Assembly: GCA_037447655.1 (NCBI GenBank)
Contig: JBBHKE010002781.1
Location: 62,001 to 126,000, forward strand
DNA length: 64,000 nucleotides
Source: Zygnema cylindricum
Taxonomy: Eukaryota; Streptophyta; Zygnematophyceae; Zygnematales; Zygnemataceae
Reading direction: 5' to 3'
In this document: one piece after another, positions 56,601-64,000 of the stretch
Position numbering within the stretch: the stretch's first letter is position 1
How the letters are laid out: the number at the start of each line of letters is the position of its first letter
The notes under the pieces: generated by a model
What the model was told of the DNA's origin: nothing
Databases searched by the model: none
What the model saw: the letters and a program-made list of their open reading frames with translations, nothing else
Position numbers and translations under genes: made by a program

Positions 56601-58899
56601 TTCTGTTTGAGGTGATTAAAGGCTAAGATCTTGGGATGTTATGTTCCTTCAGATACATTATCCAAAAGCAGAGCTCCATACTGATCCGTGCTGTGAAGTA
56701 AAAGCTCAACTGTTAGAAGTTCAGGTGAGTCCACCCAGAACAGGGGATGTCTTAATCATTTTATTGTTGTTATTTCCTTTGTTTTCTCGACTTGCGGGGG
56801 CCTTTTTTTGGTCTGTTTCATAAAGAACTGTTTTGGTTGTGGTCTCTAGCAACTTGCACTCCTGCAAACCTTTTTTCCAACTCTTAACACCTTATTTTTT
56901 GGGTTTTTTGTTATTCCTTAAATTTGTTCTGTCCTTCCATTGCTTTCTCAATTCTTTTCGTTGTTTCTTTACCTATGGTTTTCATCATCCCGTCTGAAAC
57001 GGCCTTTCAATATCCACCTGACATATGATTTCCAACCTCTTTAATTTGCAAGTTACATATCTAAATTTTTTGCAGGGTCTCAGTCTCCGGTGGCTCCTTC
57101 CAGAATCCGTTCTTCAACCAAAGCTAACCTCCAGCCTGTCAAAAATTGACACTTTAAGTGTACCTATGGATCCGATAGAGTCTAAGATTTCAACAGAAGG
57201 AACGCTTTCTAGAAGGAATGTGGAACAGGAAAAAAGTGGATTCTTGTCTTCAATTGAAGAGAAAGAAACAGGAGCAAGTTTGTTTCCAGAAGATTGTTTA
57301 GCTGCCCTTCGAGTCGTAGCGATGACAGAGGAAGAGGTTGGGAGAGTGGTCGAGATCCTCCAGGAGGTACAATTGCTTGTCGTTTTTTTTTTTGTACTTT
57401 TTGTTTTTTTTTGTTTTTAATTCCTTTCCCTCTTACTTTTGCTTCTACTGTAACTTTTGCTGTGACTTTTGACTTTGACTTTGACTTCGGTTTTTAGGTT
57501 TGACAAGACAGGACGGTCCGGTCCAGTCCGCTCCGCTCCGGTTTGGTTCGGTTCAGTTTGGTTTGGTTTGGTTCAGTCCAGTTTGGTTTTAGATCCAGTA
57601 GAGTGCTTGTTACAAGTTTGAGTTTTTTTCACCCTAAATCATTAAACAATGTTGTAAACAGTAGTGAAAGGAGTGGACAGCAGGCCGCCATGACACTTAA
57701 ACCCAAAATCAAAATGATTGCTTCTAGTTCTGTGTAAATACTAACAATTGTTTTACGCTAGTAAAGATGAAAGGTCTTGTGGAGACTTCTCTGTTGCTGT
57801 GAAAGCATAATTGGCGGTTTTCCATGGAGGGTAGAGACACGCTTGGAGCCATAAGGAAATTTCTGAAGGAGATGTGAGGCTTGTTATATGGGAACTTTGC
57901 GGAAATAAAGGAGCGCTTCAGTTGCTACAACGTCTTCTAGAGAGAAGGTGATATCTATGGTTAACGGACAAATAGGCAAGATATGGCTGGTTCACTGTGG
58001 TGACCATATCTGGTTAATTCACTCAAAATTTAACCACTTCCATCTTTTTGCTTAGTCTGATTGAAATTTCTTGCAATTTTCTCCATTACGACTTGCAAAT
58101 CTCTCCTGCATCAGTCACAAGCTTTTCCTTCATTATTTTCAAGTTTTCTCTTTATCGTGTACAGATATCTTCATTATCAGTTCCCCGGTTTTGTTCTTAA
58201 TCATTTATAAGCTTCTCCCACTAAATCACCTTAGCAACCCTGTTTTATCCCTCATGAGCATCTTTTTAATTCCTTAGAATTCCTTACACTATTGCTTTGT
58301 GTCCTTTGTGAATCACATTTGTTTCATATGGTTTGGTTTTGAAACAGGACAGAGGAGATGATTGAAGGTACTGGAAGTGAAGAGAAAGACATCGAATTAC
58401 TGAAACGACACAAACTTGCAAAAAATCGAGCCGAAGAGATAGCAAAGAAGTAGATACCATCCTCTTTCCCCTTTTTTGTATTGTTGTTTCCTTTTTTCTC
58501 TGGTTTTTTGTGTTTTCTATTGTCTTTATGTCTACCGTTGTGTTTGCATTTACACTAAACTTTTATTTTTGTGCTTTTGTTTATCAAATATGTTGTGAAT
58601 CTAATTTGGGAATGTCTACAATTTTGACTCGAAACAGACCATTTCACATGCTTGTTTGTGTTTCAGCCTTTATTTACAAAAATGGTCTGTGTTTTTTCTG
58701 GGCGGTTGGGGTTTTCAGCACTCGAGGAGATAATAATGCCTCGGAGAGAAAAATGGAAGGAGAATATTTGTCTCATACTTTGTGGTGTTGTCTCTTGTAT
58801 AGAGTTGGTCAGAAGAGGCTTGTGAGACACTTCTTAGAGGTGGTAAGTAAAGAGCTTTTGCATGCGATGAACCTCCAATATGGGAAAATTAGTCATTGA
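50680..58899 (+). CDS. Plant SET-domain methyltransferase (Rubisco-LSMT/SETD3-like), 15 exons found
   Basis: Exons: 50680-50794, 51295-51469, 51795-51900, 52305-52384, 53261-53287, 54386-54533, 54733-54841, 55452-55535, 55951-56015, 56243-56299, 56653-56724, 57076-57366, 57835-57947, 58348-58449 and 58719-58899. All introns are GT-AG and all phases fit, giving 574 residues. SET marks in order are ANGGQLRGC, LGNGLFAP, VVVVIPLELTIT, FWEPYISLLP, ELKGTPVH, FADYLWADTVFWSRALGIP, the NH motif in GLIPCLDFCNH, and SEIHISYGNKGNEELLFLYGF with the catalytic Tyr. The C-terminal half is the LSMT substrate-binding region (LRVVAMTEEE, VIWELCGNKGALQLL, LLYRVGQKRLVRHFL). Such enzymes methylate lysine or histidine; the substrate here is unknown. 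The initiator exon was not found. Confidence 0.93.
53261..53287 (+). CDS. 27-nt micro-exon of the SET gene
   Basis: An AG acceptor (GATGTTCAG) and a GTAAGC donor bound 27 bases that enter and leave in phase 2. They encode the KLVTFADYLW segment across both junctions, exactly the conserved F-x-x-(F/Y)-L-W stretch before the ADTVFWSRALG block. Skipping it keeps the frame but removes this conserved strand. Confidence 0.88.
53699..53717 (+). repeat. GAT microsatellite in a SET-gene intron
   Basis: Six GAT units (GATGATGATGATGATGAT). Confidence 0.85.
57421..57595 (+). repeat. Low-complexity TTTGAC and GGTTT/TCCGG repeats in a SET-gene intron
   Basis: First a TTTGAC-type run (to about 57490), then short GGTCCGGTCC, CCGCTCCG and GGTTTGGTTT repeats. 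Simple sequence. Confidence 0.7.
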
Positions 58900-60906
58900 T
58901 ATTTTTTTGCCTATAAAATCTCTAGCTATGAAGCATGAAGTGTTTCGTGAAATTGCACTCTTAATTGTACATTATTCAGGTGGGCATTAAGCGCGAAGTT
59001 CAGGGTTTAATGCATTCCATCCCTTGTTTTTTGTGCAACTTTTGTTTCTCTCAGTTATTTTGCATAATATTAGGGCTTCCGTGAAAATTACCCTTGGATA
59101 CATGAGAACCATGTAAATTTTCTACTGGAGAGAAGAGACAGTGGTGACTTGTATTATTTGGTGCATCTGTATCAATGTGTTGTACAAGTTGCGATCTTTT
59201 AGTGGTTAGAACCTCTGTGGTAGCAATCAAGGACAAAGGAGACTTTCCACAAGGTTTAGAGATGGAGCTGGCAAATGACAGTTAGAATGCAAAGTATGAT
59301 ACAACACCGCTCATTGTTATTAGTGTTAATAACACTGATCGGTCGCGACTCTTTTTGGCCAAAAATCACAAAATAGATTTAACTACATTATTTAAGGACG
59401 TGGGCTACAATCTGTTACGTCTGCTTGCACTAAATTAGTATTATTAATTCTAATTTCGCGTTAACACTAATATTTTTTTAACGCTAATAACAAAATTGTG
59501 CCTGAAATTGTGCATTAACTGATTCAATGAGAAGAGTTCACAGGTAATCTTAATTTTAGCATCAATATTTTGACAGCCCATGATCTTGAACATTTATACC
59601 ACTTTCATGCGTTTTAACTATTGTTGTAAGTACTTCAATTTTGTTCTTCGTTTTACATTATAGTCAGTTCATAGTCTAGAAGCTATTCCATTGTATTATA
59701 CTGTAGTGTTCCACAAGACCTTATTACATTTGAACTTAAAAAGAGTACTGCATGCATGAGTTAATTATGCACACTATACTCTTTCATTTTTTAACAGCTT
59801 TATTGCACCATAATTACATATAAATGTTTGAGGAAACGTCTCTTACCAGTTTTTTGCAGATATGTGTAGATATGAGAGGAGGTCCTTGGAGCTTTTGGAG
59901 TGTGTAGCGTACAATTTTGATCGTATCAAAGTGCCGCCAATATTCATTTTCAAACTATAATTTTTGCAGTAGAATGCTTTTTCAGTATCATATTCTTTTT
60001 CAATCAAGTGGTATTATTTGGATCATATGATGTACTCTTTGTCCCCTTTTTCTATGTTTGTGTCTTTTTTATAAATATATGCTGCATTAATAGTTATTAT
60101 TAGTAATAGTATGACATGTCATCTGTACAAATTGCCGTCAACTTTCTAAAAAAAATATGCTGAGTAATATAAATTGAATACAAAATAAATTAGAAATAAA
60201 AGCTATAAAAGATAAAATTTCAAATTTTCTGGAATTTTTATTAAATTGCACAAATTACAAAACAGAACAATACAATATGTGGAAATTTTGAAATATTTTG
60301 CAATAGAAAATTTATTTTTTTGCATTTCAATTTTCTATCGCAAATCTCTTCAAATCACAAAGTCTGAAAGAATCTAAAAAAAAAAAAAGGGGAAACAAAC
60401 AAAACATAAAAAAACCATCAAAACCGAGTAGATTGTTATGTCAAACAGCTTGAAATTGAAACAAACATGCACCAGAGTCAAGAAAATCCATCATAAAAAC
60501 ATCGTCAAAACAAGAAATATCTGAAAATTGGAAAAAAAATCGAAAAACCTCATCAAATTTCATTGAAATAGATGTCATTTTGACATCAAAGTTTACAAAA
60601 TTCACAGGAGTTGAAAATGAATAATATTCCCACTTGGAATCCTTTCGACTTTCTGGTTCATATTATTTTGATCCCATGGAACTACTTCCAAAAAAAGAAA
60701 AATAACAATAAATAAAAAAAAACCCTCCCATACCCCAACTACTAAAACGAAAGAAAATGGTCCAAAAAAAAAATGGTCCAAAAAAAGAAATGGTCCATAA
60801 AGGAGGAAAAAAAAACAACAAAAAAACCCCTCTGGGGTATCGGTATGTGGCAGACAGGACGATTGACAAGTTATGAGGCAACGTGGCATCGAAATTTGAT
60901 CCTGGA
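58900..60906. other. AT-rich intergenic DNA between the SET and carotenoid oxygenase genes
   Basis: It contains a degraded MITE (about 59305-59500, sharing TATTTAAGGACGTGG with the 32131 copy) and A-rich low-complexity sequence at about 60370-60850. No gene is recognised. Confidence 0.45.
59305..59500. mobile_element. Degenerate TA-target MITE
   Basis: Left end CACCGCTCATTGTTATTAGT; the right part ends near AACGCTAATAACAAAATTG. Internal segment shared with 32131-32286. The right boundary is uncertain. Confidence 0.5.
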
Positions 60907-61100
60907 CACCGTTAATCGGTTATTAGTGCTGAATTTTTTTTCGCCACTTATATCATGTTTTCTTTGTGCACACTTGTCGGGTTGTCAATTGAAGGCTGCC
61001 AATAGGGCAAGTGAGAATCTTGCCGACAAAACAAGTGTGCACGGAAAAAAGATGTGTTAAGTGGCGAAAAAAACGTCAGCACTAATAACGATTAGCGGTG
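60907..61100. mobile_element. TA-target MITE with near-complete internal foldback, 194 bp
   Basis: Ends CACCGTTAATCGGTTATTAG and CTAATAACGATTAGCGGTG are inverted. Inner GCCACTTATATC / GATGTGTTAAGTGGC and GTGCACACTTGTCGG / CCGACAAAACAAGTGTGCAC also pair, so almost the whole unit can fold into one hairpin. Confidence 0.85.
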
Positions 61101-61102
61101 TA

Positions 61103-62018
61103 CAGTGTCCAAGAGTACGGACGATCTTATCTTAAAGCTGCATTCGAGGTTGTCGTGCTTTGGCTTCCGACGTCATCCAAGTACAATGTTAATCGAACAA
61201 CGTTTTTCCAGACCGTCGGATCAGCATCTGAAGCAAGGTGCAGACGTACAGGTGTACAATTTACATATGTGCACAGACCCGATCAACAAGTTGCAGGAAG
61301 AAAGGACAAGACTTGCGCAAAATTATGTCACGTAGGAAAAAGTGAATCAGCTGGACCAATGCTAGCGGTCTTCACCGCGCCAGCATGTCTATACACGTGT
61401 GAAAAAATACAGCCTCTTTTTCATCTTTTGACAACAAGGAAGGTTGACAGTCGACGTGGCATCCAACTGAAAATTCAACGAAGGTTATTGATACATAGAC
61501 ATCCTCCTATGATGCCAAAATAAATGTCGGTTCTGACCACTGTACTTGTATCTTTTGTGAATTGTTTTGATGTTTTGTACGCTTATGCACGCTGCCACGC
61601 TTAAATACTCTAAGGGCACCGACATTGAAAAAACAGAAATATTAGCCACGTATTGATTCGTATCACCTGATTGGTTTGCTGATTTTTATGTTGATGTGGC
61701 AGAACCACAGTCCAGCAACATTATTCCCTGAACACGAAACCGATACTTTGCAGCTCCTTCTCTTAGACGGACGTATTGATTCTAAACCATATCTGCGTCG
61801 TTTTTCTACTGGAGGGGGGGAATCGCTGTCGCTACCTGGCTGACTACAACGCAAGGAGTTTCTTTTAAAAAAATAACTAAAATAACGAAAATTTTGTCAG
61901 CCTTTTCTGGCTTTATTTGCAAGACTTTCCAAGAGGAAATTTTCCGTTGTACCGTATTCTATTCAAAAATTTGAATCTTTATTTAGTTTGTCTTTGCCTG
62001 TTACTCTTTCTCTCATTT
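61103..62018 (+). promoter_or_regulatory. 5' flank of the carotenoid oxygenase gene
   Basis: A 141-codon plus frame (61098-61523) has no known domain and is probably spurious. A pyrimidine-rich leader with CT repeats precedes the chosen start codon. No definite promoter box was seen. Confidence 0.3.
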
Positions 62019-63905
62019 ATGAGTATGTCTCTCTCTCTCTCTCTCTCGCTCCCCTCTTCTCTTGTTTTCCCTTCCCTCTCCGATTCTTCTGTTTCTTCGT
62101 TCACTCCTCTCGGGCAGTCTGTTCATTCCAAAAAAACTTTTCTTTCAAAAAAAGAATTTACGCAGAGTAAAATATCATTTTTTAGGTTTAAAAGCGCTTC
62201 GAAGAAACTTTTTGACAGGCCTGTTATGGGGCAGACCGTAAGCCGTATTGCTGAACCTGAAACGGAAACTGAAACTGCGGCAGACATAGAAAAGCTTCAA
62301 ACTGTTGGAGTTCCTCTGCCATTTTCTGGCCCTAATGCTGCCCCTCTGTTTGTCCGAAAAGCCGGTAAAAATAAAAAGTAGAAATTACATTTTGTTTAAT
62401 CTTATCAGTTGCACTTCATCAGAAAGTTTCACATGTAATCTTAGGGGGAGAGGGAGAGGGAGAGGGAGGGGGGGAGGGGGGAGGGAGGGGGAGGGGGAGG
62501 GGGAGGGGGAGGGGGAGGGGGAGGGGGAGGGGGGGATTAATTAGATATCTCTATTGGTTTAAATGAAAATTTGGCGTGTTTGTCACCCTTGTGTTAATGC
62601 AACTTCGGGAAGAACTCCCTTTTTGACTCTCAAATAATTTTAAGCATGTTTTACAATTCCAATTGAAGACCGAAAAGGGTGTTCCTTTTGACTCAATTTA
62701 GATTGATTTTTTCGCTCTTGGTTTGCAGGAATATGGTACCTATCCCGAGGTAGCATTAGTGCGAGTATTTCGAATATTTGTTTAACCTAAAAGTATAGAG
62801 AGGAGCTAGAAAATAGTTCAGGTTGTGCGTGACTGGTCTATTCGCTTATGACTGTCTTTCCAAACTGCCTTTGCTGTAGAGAACCGTAGTATTTGTTTTT
62901 TCTGTAGCATATGTTTTGCAGAGTTTAATGTTTTGTATATATTTATGTTTTTTATATATTCATGTTTTGTAGAGTTTGTATTTTGTAATGTTTATGTTTA
63001 TGTTTTGGCGGGAAATTGTTCTCAAATTTTCTTTTTATTGATATTCTATTTTTTGGCAGTTGCGAAACAGCCATGGAAAGGCATGCTTGAACCTTGCGGT
63101 GAGCAGTCTTACACAATAAATAGTGTGGATATTGAAGGCCGCATTCCGGAGGAGCTCCGTGGCACACTCTACAGGTGTGGAGCCGGTCGAATTCGTGTCG
63201 GTGAACATAAATTCGAACATTGGTTTGATGGGGATGGCATGGTAAGTGGACCCCTTCAACCATTTCTGTGAATTTTCGTTACGACAACATAATTAGTATG
63301 GACTTAGTCGCAGAACCATACAATTTTAACCTGCATTTTTTAAGGGCTCTGGATGGTCTGCAGGTCATACTAACTTTTGTGTTGGTCTTTAAAAGCTAAT
63401 GAGCTCAATTGTTTGCTTACCACGCCAATTGGCGGTACAGAGTGTAGGTAGTTGTTGCAATTGGCTTTTTCCACAAACCAACGTAAATTTAATGGTAATG
63501 TGATGTTAAAGCTGAGGAAACGAAGAGGTTATTGCTTTCAAGCGCAAAAAAAAAAATGGACGAAACGTAGTGATTTGGACTCTACAACCCACAATTTGTA
63601 CATAAGAAGTAGTAAAACTTGAATCGATAGGAATAATTAATCAATTATGATGCTGTATTCATAACTTGAATTTCTTTTTAGTTATCAGTAAATGGGCTCA
63701 TTAAATGGCTATTTTTGCAGGTATATGGACTTAGTTTGGATGGGCCTGACGGGGAAGTGCAATTTACCTCTAAATGGGTACAAACCTCAAGATTTCAACA
63801 GCAAGAAAAGGCGGGACCTTCAAAAATGATTGTAAAGGGAGCATGGACAATGCCTCAAGGCATTTTAACAAGAATTGGGGTCCCGACAAACCCAAGTAAT
63901 ACAAA
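62019..63905 (+). CDS. Carotenoid cleavage oxygenase-like protein, 5' part
   Basis: Carotenoid oxygenases (CCD/RPE65 family) cleave carotenoids or apocarotenoids with a four-His iron centre, usually in plastids of plants and algae. Exons found are 62019-62364, 63060-63241 and 63721-63905; introns are GT-AG and phases fit, and the gene runs off the window. The first exon from MSMSLSLSLPSS is Ser-rich and basic, like a chloroplast transit peptide. Exon 2 has the family signature VDIEGRIPEELRGTLYRCGAG ... HWFDGDGMV. Exon 3 continues with VYGLSLDG and ends in NPSNTK, near the first iron-His region not yet reached. The usual RNGPG reads RCGAG here. The start could also be the ATG at 62025. The subfamily cannot be set from this part. 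Confidence 0.85.
62443..62536 (+). repeat. G-rich GGGAGA/GGGGGA tract in intron 1 of the carotenoid oxygenase gene
   Basis: About 94 bases of pure purine on the plus strand with many G4-G6 runs separated by single A. It has strong potential for G-quadruplex or triplex formation. Copy number may be unreliable in an assembly. Confidence 0.9.
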
Positions 63906-64000
63906 GTGAGCATCCAGTAATAGAGATTGTTTTTTAGAGTACAGTTTTTGTTTGTTATGAGCAGAGAAACCTGCTTTTTTTATTTTATTTGTTTCATTTG

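Noticed and set aside
61098-61523. 141-codon ORF upstream of the carotenoid oxygenase
   Set aside because: It begins at the end of a MITE and has no recognisable domain or codon pattern.

Overview
The window is AT-rich, intron-rich nuclear DNA of a green-lineage eukaryote. The best evidence is a five-exon SNU13 gene whose product reads like a land-plant 15.5K protein, a plant-type SET/Rubisco-LSMT-like gene, a carotenoid oxygenase with a transit-peptide-like leader, and plant-type Ty1/copia and Ty3/gypsy elements. A streptophyte alga or bryophyte fits best; the species cannot be fixed from the sequence.

Four cellular genes are supported. SNU13 (+, 6712-9276) is complete with all junctions in phase. 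A mitochondrial BOLA3-like gene (-, 13337-16339) has two exons. A SET-domain methyltransferase gene (+, 50680-58899) resolves into 15 exons including a 27-nt micro-exon; its first exon was not found. The 5' part of a carotenoid cleavage oxygenase (+, from 62019) runs off the window end. They share no pathway and look like a normal gene-sparse neighbourhood.

Nearly everything else is mobile or repetitive. 0-2 kb: fragments of a copia element. 4.8-6.3 kb: a 1.5-kb foldback. 10.5-12.1 kb: an unexplained GC-richer block. 12-19 kb: small TIR elements, several inside the BOLA3 intron. 18.9-26.6 kb: a full-length but dead Ty3/gypsy chromovirus with matching 976-bp LTRs and a 5-bp target duplication. 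26.6-33.6 kb: nested insertions, a second foldback and tRNA-like sequences. 34.8-36.7 kb: an 85-bp tandem repeat, an AT-rich unknown ORF and a four-unit array of paired hairpins. 37.7-50.6 kb: hAT-like and TA-target elements, a 49-bp minisatellite and three-deep nesting.

The dominant repeat is a family of 150-600 bp MITEs with ends close to CACCGCGAATCGTTATTAG. Two copies sit in repeats that also show the empty site, which demonstrates a TA target duplication. Two further families show perfect 8-bp duplications, the hAT signature. The most unusual unexplained signal is the hairpin array at 36.2-36.7 kb, where stems are kept while their bases change in a compensating way. All homology calls come from reading the sequence; no database search was run.
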